From Clostridium sp. D43t1_170807_H7 (lineage in GTDB: Bacteria; Bacillota; Clostridia; Clostridiales; Clostridiaceae), in NCBI RefSeq assembly GCF_015555905.1, contig NZ_JADNLK010000010.1, positions 62,001-126,000 of the forward strand: a stretch of DNA of 64,000 nt, written 5' to 3'. Below the pieces are notes generated by a model. The model worked only from the letters and a program-made list of their open reading frames with translations, was not told where the DNA came from and did not search any database. The translations under genes were made by a program, and so were the position numbers. The first letter of the stretch is position 1, and each line of letters begins with the position of its first letter. Below, piece after piece: positions 36,781-43,984 of this stretch.

Positions 36781-37958
36781 AAAATCATGTCAAATATATT
36801 ACTTGCAACTTCTTTTTTACTCATTTTTTCTAGTTCTAACTTTTCATCATTTTTTGAAAGAATAACTACTTTATTATCTTCACTACCAAAACCAGTATCA
36901 GAAGCTGTAATATCATTTGCAACTATAAAATCCAAATTCTTGTTTTTTAGTTTTTTCTCTGCATTCTTTAAAACATCATTGCTTTCTGCTGCAAAGCCAA
37001 CTAAAACCTGGTGAGTTTTCATATCTCCTAAAGATTTTAATATATCATTATCTCTAGTTAAGCAAAGATTTAAATCACCCTCACCCTTTTTGATCTTTTC
37101 TTTGCTATATTCTTTAGGCTTATAATCAGCAACTGCTGCTGATTTAATAACTATATCTGCCCATTCAAAATATTCTAAAATTTCATTTTTCATTTCTTCA
37201 TTAGTTTTTATGTTTATTATTTTTACGTCTTTTGGTGGATTTAAATTTGTAGGTCCTGAAACTAAAACAACTTCTGCACCTCTATCTCTAGCCTCTTCAG
37301 CTATAGCATAGCCCATTTTTCCAGTTGATCTATTAGTTATATATCTTACTGGATCAATTGGAGCAATAGTGGGTCCAGCACTTATTAGAACCTTTTTCCC
37401 TTTTAAATCTTGTTCCTTATCATTTAATTCAGCTAATACTCTTTCTACAATAGTATTCACATCTGCAAGTTTTCCAACTCCTACATCTCCACAAGCTAAT
37501 CTTCCACTAGCAGGTTCAATAAACTCATAACCAAAGTCTTTTAACTTTTTTATATTGTTTTGAACTATTTTATTTTGATACATGTTAGTATTCATAGCTG
37601 GTGCAAAGATTACCTTAGCTTTAGATGCTGCCATTATAGTTGTTGATAGCATATCATCTGATATACCATTTGCAACTTTTCCTATTATATTTGCTGTAGC
37701 TGGAGCAATTAACATTAAATCAGCTTTTTGAGCTAATGATATATGTTGAATTTCCCAAGCTTTAGGTTCTGCAAACATATCAGTAACAACCATATTCTGA
37801 CTAATAGATTGGAATGTTAATGGATTTACAAACTTTGATGCACTTTCAGTCATTATAACATGAACTTCTATATCTTTTTTTCTTAAAGCACTAATAACAT
37901 CAAGTGCTTTATAAACTGCAATTCCTCCAGTAACGCCAATAACAACACATTTACTCAT
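36768..37958 (-). CDS. coaBC: Bifunctional PPC synthetase / PPC decarboxylase CoaBC
   Basis: Steps two and three of CoA synthesis: joins cysteine to 4'-phosphopantothenate, then decarboxylates. 396 aa; N-terminal flavin decarboxylase half (GVTGGIAVYKALDVIS, APAMNTNMYQN near 118) and C-terminal synthetase half (ISAGPTIAPIDPVRYITNRSTGKMG near 190, KSAAVADYKP). It is co-transcribed with gmk-rpoZ, 2 nt after rpoZ. Confidence 0.97.
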   Translation of the reverse strand: MSKCVVIGVTGGIAVYKALDVISALRKKDIEVHVIMTESASKFVNPLTFQSISQNMVVTDMFAEPKAWEIQHISLAQKADLMLIAPATANIIGKVANGISDDMLSTTIMAASKAKVIFAPAMNTNMYQNKIVQNNIKKLKDFGYEFIEPASGRLACGDVGVGKLADVNTIVERVLAELNDKEQDLKGKKVLISAGPTIAPIDPVRYITNRSTGKMGYAIAEEARDRGAEVVLVSGPTNLNPPKDVKIINIKTNEEMKNEILEYFEWADIVIKSAAVADYKPKEYSKEKIKKGEGDLNLCLTRDNDILKSLGDMKTHQVLVGFAAESNDVLKNAEKKLKNKNLDFIVANDITASDTGFGSEDNKVVILSKNDEKLELEKMSKKEVASNIFDMILEKR

Positions 37959-37960
37959 GA

Positions 37961-38179
37961 TTATTTTGATCCTTCATTATTTTTATGATAACTAATTAAT
38001 CCTTCGTTAACTTCATTAATTGCTATTGTTAATGGTTTCTTTGAAGAATTTGAAGTTAATGGTTCGTTACCATCTATTATTTGTCTTGCTCTTTTTGAAG
38101 TCACTATAACTAGTGAATATCTGTCTTCTACCTTTTTTAATAAGTCCACCACTGATGGATTAATCATAGAGTTGTTCAT
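37961..38179 (-). CDS. rpoZ: RNA polymerase omega subunit
   Basis: 72-aa assembly factor of RNA polymerase; MINPSVVDLLKKVEDRYSLVIVTSKRARQI is typical. The start overlaps the end of gmk by 20 bp and its GGAGGG lies inside gmk, so the genes are coupled. The two possible ATGs four codons apart cannot be separated with certainty; I use the first. Confidence 0.94.
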   Translation of the reverse strand: MNNSMINPSVVDLLKKVEDRYSLVIVTSKRARQIIDGNEPLTSNSSKKPLTIAINEVNEGLISYHKNNEGSK

Positions 38180-38795
38180 GAATTAAGCCCTCCTTAGAAT
38201 CTAATATTGTATCTTTTATTCTATCTACTCTACATTTTTCTGCGGCAATTATTCCTTCTATTTTATTAACTGCCGTATCAACTTCATCATTAACTACTGC
38301 ATAATTATATTTAGAAACATAATTTATTTCTTGATATGCATTTTTAAACCTTGTCATTAATGACTCTTCTGTTTCGCTGCCTCTTTTAATTATTCTTTGT
38401 TTTAATTCTTCCATTGATGGAGGTAATATAAATATAAATACCCCTTCGCTGAAGTTTTCTTTAACTTTTAAGGCACCTTGAATGTCTATTTCTAAAATAA
38501 CATTCTTTCCTTCAGCTAACATTTCTTCTACTTTGAACTTTGGAGTTCCATACATATTTCCGTGTACTTCAGCATACTCTAAGAAATCATTATTTTCTAC
38601 TCTAGAAATAAAATCTTCTTTCGTTAAGAAGTGATAATTTATACCATCTACTTCTCCAGCTCTTGGACTTCTTGTTGTTGCAGAAACAGAAATAAATAAG
38701 TCATCACGCTTTTCTAAAAGCGCCTTGCATATTGTTCCTTTTCCTGCACCTGAAGGACCTGAAATTACAATTAATAGTCCTCTATTATTTTTCAT
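38160..38795 (-). CDS. gmk: Guanylate kinase
   Basis: GMP + ATP to GDP + ADP. 211 aa; P-loop SGPSGAGKGTICKAL near residue 12, SATTRSPRAGEVDGINYHFL near 39, and EYAEVHGNMYGT near 73. The ATG shares a base with the remA stop (TAATG). Confidence 0.97.
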   Translation of the reverse strand: MKNNRGLLIVISGPSGAGKGTICKALLEKRDDLFISVSATTRSPRAGEVDGINYHFLTKEDFISRVENNDFLEYAEVHGNMYGTPKFKVEEMLAEGKNVILEIDIQGALKVKENFSEGVFIFILPPSMEELKQRIIKRGSETEESLMTRFKNAYQEINYVSKYNYAVVNDEVDTAVNKIEGIIAAEKCRVDRIKDTILDSKEGLIHEQLYD

Positions 38796-39064
38796 TATTC
38801 ATCAACCTCATCTACAGTTTCATCTTTAGCTACTAATCTATGTGCAACAGTTTCTGGTTGAACTGCTGATAATATAACATGATCGCTATCAGTAATTATT
38901 ACAGCTCTTGTTCTTCTTCCATAAGTTGCGTCAATAAGCATACCTCTATCCCTAGCTTCTTGGATTATTCTTTTAATCGGCGCCGATTCTGGACTAACTA
39001 TTGCAACAAGTCTATTAGCTGAAACTATGTTACCAAAACCAATGTTTATCAATTTTATTCCCAT
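38795..39064 (-). CDS. remA: Extracellular matrix regulator RemA (DUF370)
   Basis: 89-aa DNA-binding regulator that in Bacillus activates matrix and osmoprotection operons. [27 protein letters not shown] and [31 protein letters not shown] are near-invariant family blocks. Positioned yicC-remA-gmk-rpoZ as in Bacillus (yloC-ylzA-gmk-yloH). Its targets here are unknown. Confidence 0.93.
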   Translation of the reverse strand: MGIKLINIGFGNIVSANRLVAIVSPESAPIKRIIQEARDRGMLIDATYGRRTRAVIITDSDHVILSAVQPETVAHRLVAKDETVDEVDE

Positions 39065-39077
39065 TACTATCCTCCTA

Positions 39078-39959
39078 TTATTCTATATTTTGTACTTGTT
39101 CCCTTATCTTCTCAAGTATATTTTTTATATCAATAACTATATTAGTCATTTGGATATCACTAGACTTTGAACCAATAGTATTAGTTTCTCTATTCATTTC
39201 TTGAACTATAAAATCAAGTTTTCTACCAACTGGCTCTTTTAAATTTAAAGTTTCTCTAACTTGATTGATATGACTTCTAAGTCTTATTATCTCTTCATCT
39301 ACTGTTGCCTTGTCTGCTAACATACAAACTTCCATAGCAATTCTACTTTCATCTATATCAACGTTTCCTAATAACTCTTTTACTCTTTCTTCAAGCTTCA
39401 TTTTAAAAGTTTTTGGGATAGTATCTGCAAATTCTTCAACCTTTAAAACTAATTGTTCTATAACTGAAACTTTAGATAAAATATCTTCTTTTAACTTATC
39501 ACCTTCAACTTCTCTCATTTCAATCATCATATCTAAAGAATCATTTATAAGTGGTTTAAGTTCTTGCCAAACCGTCTCAATTTTATCTTCTTCTTCAACT
39601 ACAGTAATTACTTCTGGAAATCTTGCAATTTGCATTACTGAAATATCATTTTTAACACCTAATTTTGCTTCTATCTCCTTAAGGCACTCTAAATATCCTT
39701 GAGCTAAATTAATATCAACCTTTGGAATTCCACTGCCATCACTGTAATTCTTTAAATTGATAAATACATCAACTTTTCCTCTATTAAGTGAATTACTTAT
39801 CATTTTTCTAATTTCTTCTTCTAAAGAAATTAAAGTTTTAGGCATTCTAATATTTACATCTAAATATCTGCTATTTACGCTTTTCATTTCAACAGTAAAA
39901 ACTCTTTTTTGTCCTTCTTCACTGCTGCTTCTTCCAAAGCTAGTCATGCTCCTTATCAT
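39078..39959 (-). CDS. yicC: YicC/YloC family endoribonuclease
   Basis: 293 aa, N-terminal [16 protein letters not shown] and C-terminal [25 protein letters not shown] are the two YicC domains. Recent work on E. coli YicC and Bacillus YloC shows RNase activity on structured RNA; earlier labels were stress-induced protein. AAGGAGAATAAT precedes the ATG. First gene of the yicC-remA-gmk-rpoZ-coaBC transcript. Confidence 0.93.
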   Translation of the reverse strand: MIRSMTSFGRSSSEEGQKRVFTVEMKSVNSRYLDVNIRMPKTLISLEEEIRKMISNSLNRGKVDVFINLKNYSDGSGIPKVDINLAQGYLECLKEIEAKLGVKNDISVMQIARFPEVITVVEEEDKIETVWQELKPLINDSLDMMIEMREVEGDKLKEDILSKVSVIEQLVLKVEEFADTIPKTFKMKLEERVKELLGNVDIDESRIAMEVCMLADKATVDEEIIRLRSHINQVRETLNLKEPVGRKLDFIVQEMNRETNTIGSKSSDIQMTNIVIDIKNILEKIREQVQNIE

Positions 39960-40037
39960 ATTATTCTCCTTACCTTCTATGGATTATTAAATCTAATTTA
40001 TGTTTATATTAAATAAATTTCTTTTACTATATCATAG

Positions 40038-40065
40038 TTTATAACCTCATTAGATTCTATGTCAA
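40038..40065 (-). promoter_or_regulatory. Sigma-A promoter for yicC-remA-gmk-rpoZ-coaBC
   Basis: TTGACA, 16 nt, TATAAA on the minus strand, about 80 nt ahead of yicC. Confidence 0.72.
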
Positions 40066-40118
40066 TATTTTGTTCACAAATTGTTAACATCTTTTTGTTT
40101 TATATATACAAAATATAT

Positions 40119-40193
40119 AAAAAAGGTTGTACAACTGAAACTATGAATACCCTAACCATATTCGTAGTTTCAATTTTGATACAACCTTTTTAG
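40119..40193 (-). terminator. Long terminator hairpin after the purine permease gene
   Basis: Outer arms AAAAAGGTTGTA and TACAACCTTTTTT, inner arms TGAAACTA and TAGTTTCA plus GAATA/TATTC. The minus-strand 3' side ends in six T. About 75 nt long, unusually extended for an intrinsic terminator. Confidence 0.88.
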
Positions 40194-40204
40194 CAAATAA
40201 ATTT

Positions 40205-41569
40205 TTATAATAATATTACTTTCAATATAAATACTACTGCCAAAACATACATTACCCAAGAAATTTTTACCTTATCGTCCTTCTTGCTGAACAAATTATA
40301 TAATAAATTAATTATTACATATGATAATATTCCAAGAGTTAAACCATCACCAATACTATAAGTTAAGGGCATAGCTGCAATAGTTAAAAATGCTGGTACA
40401 CCTTCTGTTATATTATCAAAATTTATCTCCTTAACTGCTCCAAGCATTAAATAACCAACATAAATTAAGGCCGGAGCTGTTGCACAACTTGGAATAGCTA
40501 TAAATATTGGTGAAAATAACATAGCTATTAAAAATAAAACTCCAGTAGTTATAGCTGTAAATCCTGTTCTTCCTCCTGCAGCAACTCCTGTTGAACTTTC
40601 AACATAAGTAGTAACTGTAGATACTCCTAGTAATGATCCTGATGTAGTTCCTATAGCATCAACTAAAAGTGCTCTTCCTGCATTTGGAACATCCCCCTCA
40701 TCATCTAGCATTTTAGCCTTAGAACAAACACCTACTAAAGTTCCTACTGTATCAAAGAAATCTACAAATAGGAAAGTAAATACTACAGTAATAAACATTT
40801 TAATATTTTCACCACTAAATGCATGTACTAGATCAACTTTTCCTGCAATTTCTCCAATACCTTCAAACTTAAATACTCCAGTAGGTAAATAGATTCCTAA
40901 AGATGCAGCTGCATCCTTATCAACTAAAGCAAATCCCCATCCTATAACAGCCGAGATTAATATTCCCCAAAGAATAGATCCTCTTATTCTCTTTTTATCT
41001 AAAACAGCTATAATTATAAGGCCTATAACTGTTATTATTACAGTTGGCGTAAATGCCCCTAATGATACCATTGTTGACTCATTTGCAACAACTAGCCCTG
41101 AGCTAACCATTCCAATAAATGCTATAAATAGTCCAATACCACCTGTTACTGCTAACTTCATGTTCTTAGGAATGGAATTTACAACAGCTTCTCTAACTTT
41201 GAATAGAGATAAAATAATAAATATAATACCTTCAACAAATACAGCAGTTAAAGCAACTTTCCATGAAATCCCCATTTGTCCTACAACCGTATAAGCAAAA
41301 TATGCATTTAATCCCATTCCCGATGCTAATGCAAATGGCAAATTAGCAAACAGCCCCATAAGTATACATGCAATTGCAGCCGCTAAACAGGTTGCTGTAA
41401 CTAAGGGTCCAGCTGGCATACCTGTAGCTGATAAAATATTTGGATTAACTGCAATAACATACGCCATGGTCAAAAAGGTAGTTAATCCTGCTAGCATTTC
41501 TTTTTTCATATCAACATTTTTGTTAGAAAAGATAGGAATCAACTTTTCTTTTTTACTTAAAGTTTGCAT
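40205..41569 (-). CDS. pbuG: NCS2-family purine permease (PbuG/AzgA-like)
   Basis: 454-aa inner-membrane transporter with about 12-14 hydrophobic spans. The AzgA-type signatures are clear: AGLTTFLTMAYVIAVNPNILSATGMP near residue 27, LASGMGLNAYFAYTVV near 80, and FVDFFDTVGTLVGV near 273. The relatives carry hypoxanthine, guanine or adenine; which one here cannot be read from sequence. GGGGGATTTTTTA precedes the ATG. An attenuator-like leader precedes it. Confidence 0.9.
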   Translation of the reverse strand: MQTLSKKEKLIPIFSNKNVDMKKEMLAGLTTFLTMAYVIAVNPNILSATGMPAGPLVTATCLAAAIACILMGLFANLPFALASGMGLNAYFAYTVVGQMGISWKVALTAVFVEGIIFIILSLFKVREAVVNSIPKNMKLAVTGGIGLFIAFIGMVSSGLVVANESTMVSLGAFTPTVIITVIGLIIIAVLDKKRIRGSILWGILISAVIGWGFALVDKDAAASLGIYLPTGVFKFEGIGEIAGKVDLVHAFSGENIKMFITVVFTFLFVDFFDTVGTLVGVCSKAKMLDDEGDVPNAGRALLVDAIGTTSGSLLGVSTVTTYVESSTGVAAGGRTGFTAITTGVLFLIAMLFSPIFIAIPSCATAPALIYVGYLMLGAVKEINFDNITEGVPAFLTIAAMPLTYSIGDGLTLGILSYVIINLLYNLFSKKDDKVKISWVMYVLAVVFILKVILL

Positions 41570-41660
41570 TAAAAAATCCCCCTTCTAATTATATATTTAA
41601 GTTTAAGAATAAGATAAAATTAATTAAACTTTATCTATCCTAGATAACTTACAACTAAAT

Positions 41661-41700
41661 AAAAAACTGCAAAGTGTTACCAAGATAACACTTTGCAGTT
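41661..41700 (-). terminator. Strong terminator upstream of pbuG
   Basis: Perfect 15-bp stem AACTGCAAAGTGTTA with a 6-nt loop and six T on the minus strand. It lies 95 nt ahead of the pbuG ATG and downstream of a promoter, so it stops or attenuates transcription entering pbuG. Confidence 0.93.
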
Positions 41701-41792
41701 ATTTTAAATATTAAAACTCATAGTCATAATTCTTACGTCGTAATATAAATATATAAATCGACCTATTTATCATTAGAATAGGAGTTATCTTA
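41661..41792 (-). ncRNA. Leader or small RNA with own promoter and terminator, ahead of pbuG
   Basis: A sigma-A promoter and a strong terminator only about 130 nt apart define a short transcript upstream of the permease. Foldable parts are CTATT/AATAG and the outer AACTC/GAGTT pair. The 3' GACTATGAG resembles the 3' edge of purine riboswitches, but the core (TATAA, TGATATGG, GTTTCTACC) is missing. It may be a leader controlling read-through or a stand-alone sRNA. Confidence 0.55.
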
Positions 41793-41798
41793 TACATA

Positions 41799-41827
41799 AT
41801 TATAAACCATAAATTTCCACAAGTCAA
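41799..41827 (-). promoter_or_regulatory. Sigma-A promoter between ansA and pbuG
   Basis: TTGACT, 17 nt, TATAAT on the minus strand, the closest to consensus in this region. Confidence 0.88.
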
Positions 41828-41873
41828 TTCTTTCCGTATATTGAACTTATTTTATTATGTAATGTTCGCATTA

Positions 41874-42842
41874 TTAAAATTGCTTTTTAATTTCTTCTTT
41901 GCTTATTGTACTATTTATTGCTAATGCTAACTTTATTCTTGCCTTTTGTCCTGGAAGCGTATCTCCAAAAATTACACCTAAATCTTTAAGCATCTTTCCT
42001 CCACCTTCATAACCATAAGACTCGTAAACTCTTCCTTCAAAACATCTAGAAACTATAACTACAGGAAGTCCTTTATTTAAGGCTAATTTTATTCCATCTA
42101 CCATTTTAGGTGGAACATTTCCTCTTCCTAATGCTTCAATAACTATTCCGCCATATCCTTTATCTATTACAAATTCAATAAATGAAGAATCCATATCTGC
42201 AACACATTTTATTAATGCAACATCATTTCTTATTTCTTCAACATCGTATTTTTCAGTATTTTTAGTTTCTCTATAAAACATAACTTTATTATTATCAACT
42301 ATTCCAATAGGTCCAAAATTAGGAGTTCTAAAAGCATTTAGCGCCATTGAATTTGCTTTTATAACTTCTGAAGCAGAATTTAATTCCCCATTAAAACAAA
42401 CAAGCACTCCTCGTTTCTTTGCATCTTCTGAAATAGCAGTACAAATTGATGCTGCTAAATTTGACGGTCCGTCATATCCTAATTCTGATCCACTTCTCAT
42501 AGCTCCAGTAATTACAACTGGCTTTTCACTTTTTATAGTTAAATCTAAAAGATATGCAGTTTCTTCTAAAGTATCAGTTCCATGAGTTATTACAACTCCA
42601 TCAATATCATTTCTATCTAATAACTCTTTAGTAAATTTACTTAACTCTAACATAGTTTTAAAAGTCATATGTGGTGATGGAAGACTTGAAAAGCTATAAG
42701 ATTCTATCTCTGCAAATTCCTCTATTCCTGTAACCATTGACATTATCTCTTCTCCAGTCAAACTTGGTACAGCAGCCTTTATTCTTTCGTCCACCTTCAT
42801 TGATATTGTTCCACCATTAAATACTACCGCTATTTTCTTCAT
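41874..42842 (-). CDS. ansA: Type I L-asparaginase
   Basis: Hydrolyses asparagine to aspartate and ammonia. 322 aa, no signal peptide, so cytosolic. The first catalytic motif is FNGGTISMK near residue 8 and the second VITHGTDTLEETAYLLDLT near 80, both with their threonines; TGAMRSGSELGYDGPSN follows. I choose ATG 42842 (MKKIAVVF), preceded by GGAGGATGAAA; longer in-frame starts run back through a palindrome and the binding site. Confidence 0.93.
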   Translation of the reverse strand: MKKIAVVFNGGTISMKVDERIKAAVPSLTGEEIMSMVTGIEEFAEIESYSFSSLPSPHMTFKTMLELSKFTKELLDRNDIDGVVITHGTDTLEETAYLLDLTIKSEKPVVITGAMRSGSELGYDGPSNLAASICTAISEDAKKRGVLVCFNGELNSASEVIKANSMALNAFRTPNFGPIGIVDNNKVMFYRETKNTEKYDVEEIRNDVALIKCVADMDSSFIEFVIDKGYGGIVIEALGRGNVPPKMVDGIKLALNKGLPVVIVSRCFEGRVYESYGYEGGGKMLKDLGVIFGDTLPGQKARIKLALAINSTISKEEIKKQF

Positions 42843-42912
42843 TTTCATCCTCCAGTTTTTATATTGTTCATCTACTACCACAATATAACTAAATTGTTCG
42901 TTACGTGGAAGC

Positions 42913-42938
42913 GAAAAAATGAAATATTTCATTTTTTC
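42913..42938. other. Perfect 26-bp palindrome upstream of ansA
   Basis: GAAAAAATGAAAT followed by its exact reverse complement, about 70 nt before the ansA start. The A/T-rich arms make it terminator-like on both strands; on the plus strand it is followed by CTTTTTTTC. It may attenuate ansA or end read-through from the left. Confidence 0.6.
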
Positions 42939-43109
42939 TTTTTTTCATGTAACTACTTATACATAACACCTTTCAGTTAATGTCTTTTGCTACATGTTAT
43001 ATGACAAGTCGTTAACTAAAAGTATTTTAACCTGGATAAAATAAGATTCTTTAAATTAAAAGATAATTATTCTATCAAAATAATTTATAGCACAGAACAT
43101 CAACAACTT

Positions 43110-43355
43110 TATGGGTATTTCTCTTTTAAATTGCAGAGCTAGGCTTTAAAGCTAGTGATAGAGAAAATTTAATGATATAACCGGAAGAAATTATATGACT
43201 TAATGGAGGTTATATCATTAATTTTCGGTATCACGGCATTAACGCTTTAGTGAGCAATATTATTCAATAGATTATTGGCAGGTCGACCTTTCCTGCATCT
43301 CTGTTTACTGAAATCTTCAGCGCATGAGGAGCCTTTTCTCACCTCAATAATCATT
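43110..43355 (-). ncRNA. GC-richer, highly foldable intergenic element of unknown family
   Basis: Within the 564-bp gap between the BECR-like gene and ansA. On the minus strand GATTATTG and CAATAATC (43345-43352/43270-43277) close a junction with hairpins GAGG/CCTC, CTGAA/TTCAG and GCAGG/CCTGC. Then come TCAC/GTGA (43231-43253), an 18-bp stem with one bulge (43164-43182/43208-43225), and TTTCTCT/AGAGAAA (43118-43166). The junction part is near half G+C in an AT-rich background. No known riboswitch consensus matched. The strand is inferred from flanking genes. Confidence 0.55.
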
Positions 43356-43406
43356 ATTATATACAACTACATATTATACATTTTGCCGAAAATTATATCA
43401 ACCAAA

Positions 43407-43811
43407 TTATTTTCTTCCTTTAATATCAATTAATTTACCACTATAAATTCTGTTTTCTATCTTCTTATCAGTTATTGGGTACATTGTCGTTACATAGATA
43501 TATTGATGTTCCTCATCTATCTCCACGCCCAAAAGCAAATTAGTATAAACTCTCTTAATAAATTCTACAGCAGTCTGTCCCCCTTCATTTTTATAAATAC
43601 CAACATAGTCAGGTTCTTCTAATATTTTCTTCATCCACTCAAGAATGCCATCCCTAGTCCTTCTATCTAATTGCCTACCATGCCTCTTTATAATATGCTT
43701 TAACACTCCTGGGGATGCATATATTACTCCAGTAAACTCTATACCTAACTCATTGGCTACCTTTTGCCTTAAATATCCTACTCTTTTATAGGTACAAAAT
43801 CTGCTTTCCAT
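43407..43811 (-). CDS. Small BECR-fold nuclease-like protein (PBECR type)
   Basis: 134 aa with the pattern of the phage Barnase-EndoU-Colicin-RelE nuclease families: His39 and His44 in LKHIIKRHG, EEPDYVGIYKN near 66, the strand VEFIKRVYTN with Lys86/Arg87, and TTMYPITDKKI near 108 with Arg121. Such domains are usually found in phage polyvalent or toxin proteins; here it is solitary, in core genome between spoIVA and ansA. GAGGG precedes the ATG. No partner antitoxin gene adjoins it. Family assignment is from memory of motif layout. Confidence 0.7.
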   Translation of the reverse strand: MESRFCTYKRVGYLRQKVANELGIEFTGVIYASPGVLKHIIKRHGRQLDRRTRDGILEWMKKILEEPDYVGIYKNEGGQTAVEFIKRVYTNLLLGVEIDEEHQYIYVTTMYPITDKKIENRIYSGKLIDIKGRK

Positions 43812-43829
43812 ACTATCCCTCTTTACTAT

Positions 43830-43865
43830 AATATATTAAGCATAATACTATCTGCTTAATATATT
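43830..43865 (-). promoter_or_regulatory. 13-bp inverted repeat at the promoter of the BECR-like gene
   Basis: AATATATTAAGCA (43830-43842) and its exact reverse complement (43853-43865), 10 nt apart, ending 19 nt before the start codon. The position and symmetry fit an operator for a dimeric repressor or a leader hairpin. The arms contain TATATT, a possible -10. Confidence 0.6.
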
Positions 43866-43937
43866 CTATTCTAATAATAAGAGAGTCTACACTAAAATAC
43901 AAAAAAAAGTTATATTTTAACTTATTTATAACATAAA

Positions 43938-43975
43938 AATAATCTACTACTAAAATTTAAAGTTAGCAGTAGATT
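43938..43975 (-). terminator. Intrinsic terminator after spoIVA
   Basis: AATCTACT.CT arms (43941-43951 / 43965-43975) pair over 11 bp with one G-T wobble; ATTTTTATG follows on the minus strand. It isolates the BECR-like gene from spoIVA. Confidence 0.75.
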
Positions 43976-43984
43976 ATATTTATG

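Noticed and set aside
39310-39702. 130-codon plus-strand reading frame
   Set aside because: Antisense shadow of yicC with Ser/Ile/Thr-rich composition and no binding site.
41661-41830. Standard purine riboswitch upstream of pbuG
   Set aside because: Only the 3' GACTATGAG resembles the family; the TATAA, TGATATGG and GTTTCTACC segments are absent and the spacing of the paired regions is wrong.
42843-42932. 30-residue N-terminal extension of asparaginase
   Set aside because: It has no family similarity, runs through a palindrome, and the GGAGG site points to ATG 42842.
43230-43352. T-box, lysine, M-box or cobalamin riboswitch in the structured element
   Set aside because: A TGATACCG string recalls the T-box TGGTACCG and a GAGGTGAG/GGCTCCT pair recalls the M-box, but the invariant TGG, the stem I features and the M-box loops are missing or in the wrong order.
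43270-43352. Degenerate tRNA (cloverleaf-like 83-nt fold)
   Set aside because: The 8-bp closing stem plus three hairpins look superficially like a cloverleaf, but there is no D-loop GG, no GTTCGAATC T-loop and no 7-nt anticodon loop.
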